Origin: Lunasporangiospora selenospora
Lineage: Eukaryota; Mortierellomycota; Mortierellomycetes; Mortierellales; Mortierellaceae
Assembly: GCA_015680635.1 (NCBI GenBank)
Contig: JAABOA010000499.1
Coordinates: forward strand, 3,833 to 14,275
Length of the DNA stretch: 10,443 nucleotides
Direction: 5' to 3'
Shown: piece after piece, positions 1 through 7,991 of the stretch
Layout of the letters: every line of letters begins with the position of its first letter
Position numbering within the stretch: position 1 is the stretch's first letter
Program-made: the position numbers and the translations under genes
The notes under the pieces: generated by a model
What the model saw: only the letters and a program-made list of their open reading frames with translations
What the model was told of the DNA's origin: nothing
Database searches by the model: none

Positions 1-100
1 TTGGACCCAAGACACAATAGAGGACAAATGGGCGGGGGCGAGGCAGGAACAGAAAATAAAATATAAAAAAAAGTACAATGCCTGCCGCGGTGAAGCTTAC

Positions 101-1252
101 TTCTTGCTCTCGACCCCGATCCATGATATTTGGACTCGTAGTTCCGTCCATACGAGAGTGGTCGGTCCGATCGGTCGTACCTCGCCGCGGAATGTTCGAG
201 ACTACTGGTGATGGACGTGGTCAGACTTTCGCGTCTCTGGATTAGGACGCGTTCTTGGGGTGCCTCTACCTTGTCAACACGTCGTGGGACATCGCTATTT
301 ACGCTGCCAGCAAGGAGCTGATAAAAAGGATGAAGATGAATAGACAGGCGAGCAAGGGAAGGTTAAAAGAAAGGATATAGAGATTGAGAGAACGAGAGGA
401 CATGGCATTCTACGTCTTCTCGGCAACTGCTGCGTTCGCATCATGGCCCAAGAAAGAAGAGACAAATGACTGGCTGTCCCGAAAAAAGGGGCAAGAAGGG
501 GCAGGATGGAGAGAAGGATGGAGAGGAGGAAGGAAAAAAAAGATTGTCGTCTGGAGGACCTCTCTTTTTCCTGCTCAGAGAAAGGGCAGGTCCAGTCACT
601 GACCTTGACCTCCTGCTCGGAGAGCGGTTGGACAGCCAAGGGCAAAAGACACTCGTCGCTGGTCACGTACTCGTGCCGCTCAAATTCAATCGGGAGTCCC
701 GTGGGCTTGTAAAGTGAGAGCATCAGCTCCTTCGAGTACTTGAATGGGTTCAGGAAATCAGTTCCATTGCTGTTGCCGCTGCTGCCTCCTACACCGCCAT
801 GGCCGCCGCCAATGTCCAGCAAAGAAGCGTCTCCGCCTGATGAGGCAGAACTTTGTCCATTCGCTTGTCGGACATTATTCGCTGCTACAGACGAATAGCT
901 GAATGCTGGCATAGGTGTTGTTGGTGTCGCGACTGCAGGTGCAGGTTGACTCCAGTCCTGGCTTGAGCTCGAGGATGTATCCGGGGCTGCATTCACAGAC
1001 GTGCTGGTGGCAATCGAGGACGCGACTGCGGGCGAAGGTGAGATTGTTCGTCCAACCAGCTCTGGCTGAGTTGGACCTGGCTTGACGGGGAAGCGTCTCA
1101 TCCTAGCAACATGATCGGTTAATCAATGGAATCATCAACGATAGTTAAAGACTCTGTGTCCATTACCAAGGCATCCATCTGCTCTCCCGATAATGAGACT
1201 TGAGATGAGATACATACCATTCAGGACCAAAGTTCATCGTATTTGACGCCAT
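101..1252 (-). CDS. GIGYF/Smy2-like GYF-domain protein, N-terminal part (gene runs off left edge)
   Basis: Exons read leftwards: 1252-1218, 1102-604 and 317-101. The last ends at an AGAA|GTAAGC donor whose intron leaves the window, giving about 250 residues. Donors are GTATGT, GTCAGT and GTAAGC; phases fit throughout. Exon 1 (ATG in ACCATGG) encodes MASNTMNFGPEW, matching the NFGPEW start of animal GIGYF proteins. A Ser/Pro/Gly-rich linker follows. Residues 132-140 (FKYSKELML) fit the Y-x4-M/L-hydrophobic 4E-protein-binding motif that GIGYF1/2 use to bind 4EHP. The block from there through LPLAVQPLSEQEVK and, across the intron, LLAGSVNSDVPRR resembles GIGYF throughout (known PLAL.P.TEEE...SVNS). 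Family members repress or survey mRNA translation in the cytoplasm through a later GYF domain that binds proline-rich partners; that domain is not in the window. The ATG at 1101 is not the start, since it lacks the conserved N-terminus. Exon 3 could end earlier at another GT. Confidence 0.85.
318..603 (-). other. Intron 2 of the GIGYF-like gene
   Basis: This 286-nt intron runs from an AAG|GTCAGT donor (603) to an ATCAG acceptor (320-318). It is phase 0 on both sides and joins LSEQEVK to LLAGSVNSDV, as expected for the family. It is pyrimidine-rich on the coding strand, so reading through it produces an artificial hydrophobic tail. I see no further exon or RNA gene in it. Confidence 0.75.
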
Positions 1253-1280
1253 GGTCGGTTGCATTAGCTGGCGGTACTGA

Positions 1281-1351
1281 CTGTTGGAAAGGGGAAAAAG
1301 TGAATTTAGATGCTCAGTTGCGGGCTGGCTGCAGGCTAGCTACTGGCCTAC
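1281..1351 (-). other. Candidate 5'UTR intron of the GIGYF-like gene
   Basis: On the coding strand an AACG|GTAGGC site is followed 71 nt later by a pyrimidine run and CAACAG|TCAGT, about 30 nt before the start codon. The tract CACTTTTTCCCCTTTCCAACAG is a typical 3' splice region. No coding constraint can confirm it, so this rests on splice-site appearance only. Confidence 0.3.
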
Positions 1352-1366
1352 CGTTGTCTGGGTGGA

Positions 1367-1398
1367 TTTTTTTTCTTTTTTTTTGGTTTTTTGTTTTC
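1367..1398. repeat. Poly(dA:dT) tract upstream of the GIGYF-like gene
   Basis: The tract is a nearly pure T run on the plus strand, interrupted by a few C and G, about 115-145 bp upstream of the minus-strand start codon. Such tracts often mark nucleosome-depleted promoters in fungi; that role here is inferred. Confidence 0.55.
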
Positions 1399-2383
1399 TA
1401 GCTGAAGTGTCTTTGAAGACTGCTGACTAGAGAGCTAACAAGTCGAATGGTTATAGATGCCTCTCCCGGTCGGAGCAAATGGATGCACTGACTGGAGGAT
1501 GACGAGCTAGGATGCTTCCCCGCAGTTACGCAGTTACGAGGTGCAGGGCAAGAGAAAGCGAACGAGAGCGAGAGCAATGTCAGGTGGGGAGGATGAAAGC
1601 GCGAGTGATAGATGTGAATGGCTAAAAATGAAGAGAGATTGGCTGGATTGGATGCAGGATGGGCAATTTGGAGATTGGACGAGTAATACGAGTTGACGAT
1701 TGGGCGGCAGTACAATTGTTGGAATTCGATGCGACAGAGAAGTCGATGAATGCAACTTTGCGAAAATGCAACCTCAAACGTGAGAGCGGGACTGTTCGCA
1801 ACCGTCTGACCTGCCCGTCCCAACAGAGTGCGGATGTGGCCGACGAGGGACCTGCACGCACAAAAAGGGAATAAAAGAAAGCGAGTAAAAAAAAGAGCGC
1901 ACCATTCCGTCGGTCTGCAGCTCGACCCGAGAGGCATGTTGTCCAATGGCTCCCGCAGGCCCAGGGGGTGGGCTACCCCCCCCCCCAGCATGGCGCAGTG
2001 CAACTATGGCTCCAGAGATGGAAGAAGCTGTGTTATTGATCCGGGGACCTGGTGATGTCTGAGAGGAGTGTCAAGCATGCTGGCGCAACTGTTCCTGTGC
2101 TACACTGGGCAAAGCCCTTGAGGAACTCGATCCGGGCGTAGAGGGGAAGCAATGACGACTATCGGCAGCTCTTCCTCAAAGTTATACTCCGCCGGACTAC
2201 ATCTTTAGCAATGAGCCGAGACGCGGAGTCCCTCATAGCCTCATGGGCAATAGGCATATGCAGCAGCCTGGCCGGGAGCACCTGGGGCTCCTGTCACTTG
2301 GTTGGCTTCACCAAGAGACTAGTCTTTTTTAGTGTCCATTCACACTCCCCGCCTCGTGCCAGGAACAGGTGTCATAAATCACA
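1399..2383. other. Divergent intergenic region, no gene supported
   Basis: About 1 kb between the divergent GIGYF-like and transporter genes. Reading frames here (including one of 201 codons on the minus strand) show no recognisable domain, plausible splice pattern or family motif. The sequence holds an 8-bp tandem duplication (GCAGTTAC twice, 1522-1537), purine-rich stretches around 1550-1640 and the C11 run at 1976-1986. It presumably contains both promoters. Confidence 0.5.
1976..1986 (+). repeat. C11 mononucleotide run
   Basis: Eleven consecutive C lie shortly after a G5TGGG stretch (around 1964-1972). The run is likely to be length-variable and a sequencing weak spot. Confidence 0.9.
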
Positions 2384-2391
2384 TATAAATA
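2384..2391 (+). promoter_or_regulatory. TATA-like box for the transporter gene
   Basis: TATAAATA lies about 300 bp upstream of the transporter ATG and 30 bp before a long pyrimidine-rich tract (about 2421-2570), an arrangement common at fungal transcription starts. If used, the transcript would have a leader of roughly 200-270 nt containing the hairpin and upstream ORFs listed separately. The assignment rests on sequence appearance only. Confidence 0.35.
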
Positions 2392-2465
2392 ATAGAAACG
2401 CAGAAGAGAAACAAAAACCGATCTCTTTCTCTCCCAGAATCCCTCTTTGTGTCGGCAACATCTGC

Positions 2466-2489
2466 ACAATCTCACAATCTCACAATCTC
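2466..2489 (+). repeat. Three tandem copies of ACAATCTC in the pyrimidine-rich leader
   Basis: Three perfect head-to-tail copies of an 8-bp unit lie within the CT-rich stretch (about 2421-2570) that precedes the transporter gene. The copies may be replication slippage or a small protein-binding array; the sequence does not decide which. Confidence 0.85.
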
Positions 2490-2578
2490 AAATCCCCACT
2501 CCCTTTCCTCTCTTTCTCTCCTTTCTCCGTGCCTCTCATTTTCATCCATCTTCTCCAAACCCCCATCTCATACGAATT

Positions 2579-2610
2579 GCGCATGCACCGTGCTGCAGAT
2601 CTGCATGCGC
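2579..2610 (+). promoter_or_regulatory. Perfect 9-bp inverted repeat in the transporter leader
   Basis: GCGCATGCA (2579-2587) and TGCATGCGC (2602-2610) are exact reverse complements separated by 14 nt. The pair lies about 80-110 nt before the ATG at 2688. It could fold as an RNA hairpin in the 5' leader or act as a DNA site with two GCATGC palindromes. The spacer itself holds CTGCAG and part of AGATCT, so the whole is strongly dyad-rich. Confidence 0.5.
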
Positions 2611-2700
2611 TTAGCCATTTCAGCCCCTTTCTTGCGTAGACCGACCATCATCGCCCCTAGCGCTTGTTACACTCCCCATACTCAAAAATGTCCAGGCTAA
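2583..2700 (+). promoter_or_regulatory. Two upstream ORFs in the transporter leader
   Basis: An ATG at 2583, inside the left arm of the inverted repeat, opens an 18-codon frame ending at TAG 2637-2639. A second ATG at 2605, inside the right arm, opens a 31-codon frame ending at TAA 2698-2700, overlapping the transporter ATG (2688) out of frame. If the leader includes them, they would be expected to reduce translation of the main frame. Use depends on the unknown transcription start. Confidence 0.35.
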
Positions 2701-4100
2701 CAACAGAGACGACAAAGAGCTCTCCACAGGAGAGAGCTTCCACTAGTTCAAGCCCTGAATCAAGCCATACATTCCGGGCTTTTCGTCATTTAAAGAGAAC
2801 ATTGCAAGTGACTGAACTGACACACGGTACTTCTTCTCTTGGATCTCTTCATCTATCAGGAGCTTACAAAGTTTGTCCAAGACTCAATGGGGTATCATAA
2901 GCCCTACTTTATCCTCTACATTGCCCATTCCTTCTGGGCTATCCTTCTTCCACTCCAGTTCATCTTCTCCTCTTATATTTCAAAGGACGCCAGGCAATCG
3001 CTCTCCACTTTCCGTGAGCGTGCCGAATATTTTGCAGATCTAGTCCGGCAGTCTACTCGCGAACTGTTCAACAAAAAGGCAGACTATACCCTTGTTTGCG
3101 GCACGGGACAGAACCATGCCATCCCCGCAAATCTCTCGGCTTCGACCCTCGCCAACACTACAGCTGCATCAAAGTACTCCTCATCCTTCACTTCTCGTGA
3201 AAAGAAGGTGCTTGCACGACATTTATTCTGGGTGACTCTCACAATGACAATCCTTTTCATGGTTCCCTCCTATCTTTGGTACACTGGTGTGGCGCTGACC
3301 TCAATGGCCAACTTGACAGCAATTTACAACACTGCCTGTTTTTTTGCATACCTTTTCTCGGTCCTGTTACTGCGGGAGAAGATCGTCCTTAATAAGGTCA
3401 TTGCCGTCTTTTTATCATTGCTCGGAGTCGGCATCATTTTCTTGGCTTCCCGGCTACATTCCAACCCGCCCGATGATGACAACAAGGCACAGGTTGTTGG
3501 TAAATCTTCTATTGTGGGTGACACCGTTGCACTTGTCTGTGCAGCGCTCTATGGTTTTGAAGAGGTAAGAAAGTCTTGCCCGTTTTTGTCAAGTCGTTTG
3601 AAGGATAGGAGTGTTTGCGACCAGTGGTTTCCATGCTATACCTAACAAGACTTGAACTCGCTTGCAATCAATGGCTCACTTGATCCTAGGTGATGTACAA
3701 AAAGTACGCTTCCGTCAAAATCCACTCTGTCACATTTGCAAACACAATGACGGGTCTCATGGGTGTTCTGACCCTTGTGTTTCTCTGGGTACCGATTCCG
3801 ATCCTCCACTGGGCTGGATACGAAATCTTTGAGCTTCCGAAAGTGAATGAGTTCTTATCAATCCTAATGATCGCTGTGCTCGGTCTAGTGTACAACGGGT
3901 GCTTTATGATCGTAGTGTCTATGACAAATCCAGTTTTTGCCGCCGTAGGTGTGATGGCCACCATCCCGATCGTAGCACTGACAGACTGGCTGCTCTTTAA
4001 AGAGCCTATCGGATGGGGCAACATTGCAGGAGGTCTATGTATCCTCATTGGCTTTGCTATCCTTACTCGCGAGAACCACAAGTCGCTTAAAAACATGTAG
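2688..4100 (+). CDS. DMT/EamA-superfamily membrane transporter, SLC35F-like
   Basis: Exons: 2688-2807, 2860-3564 and 3690-4100 (stop TAG), giving about 411 residues. Intron 2 (3565-3689, GTAAGA...CCTAG) is secure and joins YGFEE to VMYKKYASVK. The protein has multiple hydrophobic segments: FILYIAHSFWAILLPLQFIF, a long polar loop, then FWVTLTMTILFMVPSYLWY, the conserved SMANLTAIYNTACFFAYLFS helix with LLLREK after it, AVFLSLLGVGIIFLAS, and the second EamA half ending TIPIVALTDWLLFKE and GGLCILIGFAIL. This layout fits SLC35F-type drug/metabolite transporters of internal membranes; the substrate cannot be told. The start ATG (CAAAAATG) is chosen from context. Intron 1 is doubtful: a 52-nt intron with donor GTGACT and acceptor TATCAG removes codons that read like the first membrane segment (see findings). 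The next in-frame ATG is at 2887. The head-to-tail neighbour downstream is the HROB-like gene. Confidence 0.8.
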
Positions 4101-4350
4101 AAGCATACTCTAGATTTTCTTTTCTTCTAAATACACGTGATTTGAACTCAAAAGAGAGAAGTTCAGCTGCACTCTTGAGCATGCAACTTCTCTTGACCTA
4201 ATCATCTGGTTAAATACGATTGATCGGTCGAACCATTTGACTGGCATGCCCGGCGTGCTATAATGCTCAAAGTAGGATTCTTTCTTAGAGTCTGGCTGTT
4301 TTGCCCAGAGTGGACCGTTCAGAGTCATTAACCCCTTTGGTGATTTATAG
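4101..4350 (+). other. Short intergenic stretch: transporter 3'UTR and presumed 5' end of the HROB-like gene
   Basis: Contains two overlapping inverted repeats just after the transporter stop. One is TGAACT (4143-4148) with AGTTCA (4160-4165). The other is AGAGAAGTT (4155-4163) with AACTTCTCT (4185-4193). The arms share bases, so the two hairpins exclude each other. No clear AATAAA follows the transporter. The right part must hold the promoter and first coding exon of the HROB-like gene. One option is ATG CTC AAA at 4263-4271, followed by a GTAGGA donor and the TTATAG acceptor at 4350, with a possible branch site at TTAAC near 4330. Confidence 0.45.
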
Positions 4351-7300
4351 AAACTCGCGACTCTTACCAACCTTGATCGTGGAGGCGCTCCTCAACCTGC
4401 TCAAAGCTCTGGCAATGGTGATCCAAATGTCAATAGTAGGATCTTGGGTCAGAGCCATGGCACATCAGGAACTGGGATAGCAAATAGACCTAACTCGCCA
4501 TCGGGAATCTCGCCTCTTGGCACATCGCCAAATGCTCAGGACATCTCTAGAGCCCTACCGCGCACGAGTAGCTCGTCTCCACACTCACTATCTCGTCCTC
4601 CTTCCTCGAGCTCATTGCCAGGGCAGTCCATCAAATCATGGAAAGAAAACTCAGATTCTCGCTCTAGGAGTAATGACAGTCAGCATGCAGCTTCTATCCG
4701 GAATAGTAGCGTCAAAGGATTGGAGCAGGCGTCATCAACTGCAAATCCTCAACCCCTTGAAGCCGACACCCCGTTTGACGACGATCTCTTGTTAGGAGAT
4801 GACCTGGAGCTTGCATTAATGGATGACTTTGACAATCCAAAAGGGGGCAATGGTGAGCTAACTCTGAGTTGGCCCGAAACGCCACCTAAAAGACAAGATC
4901 ATCCAACTTTGACAAGGACACACATATCTCCGCCAGCGCCTCACTCTATACCAAATGCAAATATTGGGGCCGTGCCAACAACTCCAATATCTCGAGTACC
5001 CGCGGCTACCAACTACTCTACCCATACTAACAGAGCCGGAGCCACAATCTCACGGAATGGCTCTGTAGCAACCAGTGGCCACAGGGCATCAGCTACTAAT
5101 CTTACTGCCCAAGTGATGACCCCAATACCTCCGGCATCGCTAAGAGAATCCAGCACATACCCAAGAAATATAGTCGACAGCGGAGTAATTCAGCCAGCTC
5201 AGACGTCTTCATCAGGTTCCAGAGCTCTGTTTCCACGGGAACTCACTCGACCAGATGAACTGGACACTGTCGACATGCGACATCAGCAAAGAGTACAACG
5301 AGAACAAACCACCATTCATGACGAAATTGGACAGGATGAACATGCGCTGCAGCGTACTAGGAGTTCATCTTCAGATATCCCTTCGGCACAGAGATCCTTG
5401 CGGAAACGTAGACTTCCAGGGCCTGCCGGCAACTTGCCCCGACTTGTAAGGCACATAGTGATTTGTCCCATGGCTTGAGGTTTCTTCCCTGTTCAGGAAA
5501 ACTGATCACTTGACTGTATTTTTCTTGGTCATTTTTAGAGTGCGGAGGAAAAGGAGCACCTCTTTCGATCGAGAGGAGTGCCGTTCGGTAGAGATTCTGC
5601 TGCAGGGAATACGGAAATATCAAACCCGACGTCCTCGATCAAAAGGAAAATGAAGTCAACCGTTGATGGACCAATGGACAGCATGTTTGCCAATGGAGCG
5701 TGGGACGAAATGTTGAAAGTCTACCGCTTGCCAGATTACAGACGTACGTATGAATTGGCCAAGAGGCGACGCTTTATTTCTATTGTTGATTTTTTTTTGA
5801 ACTAACAAAACTGTATTCTTGTATGTAGCCTCGACATATTCAATGTTTAAGGGTCGAGCCTCACTGATTGAAGTCTCGCTTTCAGATATCGAGAAGCGAC
5901 AACAACAGTATCCTGGGAAAATCCGGCATTTGGTAGTCATGATCAAAGAGTTTACATCAACCGAAATGGATGGGTCGGTGATAGTGCTTGATCCTTCTGG
6001 AGAAATGCCTGGAACGGTCCACCGATCTGTGTTGGACTACTTTAAGAACAATGAGATCCGAATCGGAACTGTTCTTGTTCTAGACAATGTAAAGCGCAAG
6101 AAGAAGACACTTTTTTCTCAATTGCTCACAGATCAAGCTAATGCTAGCGTTTAAAATCGCCTTTGAACAGCTCTAACATCTCATTGTTGTTTTTATAGGT
6201 TTCCGTATTCTCGCCTACACTTGTGTCACATTATCTTATTATCACACTACGCAATATCAAAGGAATCTTTCAACCGCATCCTCCAACAATTTTACTTTCC
6301 CAGGGTTCATCCCCGCGCTCCATTTCATCTCAGGATCGTTTATCTCAGCGGCAACAACATCAACTAGGAAGCCCTAGTGGACCAGGCGCGCATCCTAACA
6401 CCGGATCCAATGCGGGCCCACATGCCATGACAAGCCCGAGTTTTGTCTCCCCGGAACGTATTCAACCCGCTCATGGGATGATTCGGAGGAGAAGAAGCCC
6501 TTCGCCAAACTGGCCAAGCGACCTTGATCCTTCTCCAAAGTCAATTGGAGGAAAGTCCAATATTTCTTCACACCAGCCTACAGGCCCGAATCCCGGAAAT
6601 GAACCTCAGCAAGAAAGTCAGGAAAACAAAAGTTCAAAGGCTTCGGCTTCAAGCAAGAGGCAAAAGCCTGATTCCTCTTCGGTCATTATCAGCCCAATTC
6701 TTGCCAAGGATTCTCAGGAGTCCAAGGACGGATCAGAGCACCTGTCGCCTGTTACTGAGGAGACGCTTGAAGCACCTACTTTTCAAAGCCTGAGACAGAC
6801 CTTTGGAAGTAGTATGCCATTATCAGAGAGGAATCGCAATTCAGAAAGCGATATGTGGGACATGGGGCACTTGGGTGTTACTCCTGTGATTCCATTAGGA
6901 GATCCCACGCCGAAACTAAGTTCACAGACTAGTATACTTCTATCTTCATTTGCTGCCCCGGCAAGTATTCGCAAACGTTCCACTTCGTCAACGACAAGTC
7001 AACGCTCTAGCTCTTCCATTTCGGCTGCAGGTTCAGTCGCAGCACCCGATACAAATTCTCGAGCCGGACCAAAAACAACAATGAGAGGAGCGATTCCCAT
7101 AATATCCAAAACAGTAAACCCTCGGGGGTCAGCTACAGAAACATCAATGACAACTACCACGCCATTACCACCCGCCTTGATGGCCACACCTGGAGCGAAT
7201 CCAGCTGTGATTCCAAAGCCCCGGAAATCTCTATCATCAGAACTTCTTAGTTCTGCGGATTGGCTAGACGATATTAGCGAGGTGGATTTTGAATCAGGAT

Positions 7301-7620
7301 TCGAAGAGACTCAGCCCTTGCAAGGTTATCAAAATGGCACTCATAATGGAGTCAGTGGTAAGGATATGCCCAGTGGTATTTACAGTGGCCATGGAAACGG
7401 CGGCAGTCGTGGTACTGGTGATAGTCGTAGCAATGCCAGGCAACTACCTCAACCTGTCACACCTGCGTCCAAGATTGAGAACTCTGCAGCAACAAGCTCG
7501 GCCGTCTCGACTGACTCGGTACATTATCCAAGTCGAGGACTTCCTCCTGTAGAAGAAGCAGAAGACGACCTTGACTTTCTCTTGGATGGTCTGGACGAAT
7601 CTGAACTCTATGATATCTAG
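4351..7620 (+). CDS. HROB: HROB (MCM8IP/C17orf53) homologue, OB-fold recombination factor; 5' exon uncertain
   Basis: Exons: 4351-5445, 5539-5743, 5829-6088 and 6199-7620; donors GTAAGG, GTACGT, GTAAAG, acceptors TTTTAG, TGTAG, ATAG. They encode 993 residues plus an unresolved start exon. Numbering from 4351: an acidic patch FDDDLLLGDDLELALMDDFD (142-161), a Ser/Pro-rich linker, KRRLPGPAGNLPRL (352-365), ANGAWDEMLKVYRLPDYRPS (417-436), then the OB-fold region with LVVMIK (468-473), SVIVLDPSGEMPGTVHR (about 483-499) and VFSPTLVSHYLIIT (about 523-536). These match vertebrate HROB in order (known pieces: FPGPAGILP, GPW..MK..LGL, VMIKSLT, DPTGEMQGTVHR, VFSPS...HYLNVT). A long disordered tail ends with DDLDFLLDGLDESELYDI (976-993), like the acidic end of human HROB. 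HROB binds and stimulates the MCM8-MCM9 helicase during homologous recombination in the nucleus. This protein is longer than human HROB (about 650 residues), mainly through disordered sequence. The first in-frame ATG is inside the acidic patch, so an upstream exon is required. Confidence 0.88.
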
Positions 7621-7626
7621 AATAAA
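7621..7626 (+). terminator. AATAAA directly after the HROB-like stop codon
   Basis: AATAAA begins at the base after TAG. It matches the polyadenylation signal, and cleavage 10-30 nt later would leave a very short 3'UTR. It may be chance. Confidence 0.4.
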
Positions 7627-7991
7627 TTGCCTTGCTCCCATCCTCTTGAAGCACAAACCTGAGCATAACTTTCTCACATACACACACCTTGTCATTGAAC
7701 TCTGCTTGTGGCAAGTGGTATGAGCAAACTATTTTTTTTCTCCTTCACTGCTTCTGACGCTGCCCGCCCGCACTTTTCTTTCTATTATTTTAAAGTGTAA
7801 AAAGAACGATGTATTGATCTAATTAACTGCTACAGGAGCTCTAAACAAGATCCTTTTTTGCACTGGTTATTGGGGTGGGAAAAAAAAGAGGGGGCGATAT
7901 CTTTTAGCGAGTGAGAGGTGCGGGTTCGTTCATTCAGGGTTTATCGTTAATTCTCCTGTTGTTTATTGGTTATTTTGGTTCTTGGGTGTGT
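7627..7991. other. Convergent 3' intergenic region
   Basis: About 365 bp separate the stop codons of the HROB-like and NDUFA12 genes, which face each other. Apart from the minus-strand AATAAA and poly-A/T runs near 7732-7739 and 7879-7888, I see no gene or structured element. It most likely holds both 3'UTRs. Confidence 0.6.
7962..7967 (-). terminator. Polyadenylation signal of the NDUFA12 gene
   Basis: AATAAA on the minus strand lies about 25 nt past the NDUFA12 stop codon (7994-7992), a normal position for a poly(A) signal. Confidence 0.55.

Noticed and set aside
1398-2003. A 201-codon minus-strand open frame in the divergent intergenic region
   Set aside because: Its translation is rich in Ser/Leu/His/Cys from GA-rich DNA, has no family motif, ends with the C11 run in frame, and lies where promoters are expected.
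2211-2639. A 142-codon plus-strand frame upstream of the transporter
   Set aside because: It runs through the TATA-like box and CT-rich tract, has no recognisable domain and cannot be joined to the transporter by a good splice pair.
3686-4096. A 136-codon minus-strand frame exactly opposite the last transporter exon
   Set aside because: It is the mirror of a real coding exon; the plus-strand reading has clear membrane helices and correct splice sites.
6089-6154. Reading through the third intron of the HROB homologue (KRKKKTLFSQ and on to a stop)
   Set aside because: Splicing at AAT|GTAAAG to TATAG|GTT restores the conserved VFSPTLVSHYL block; read-through gives a truncated OB-fold.
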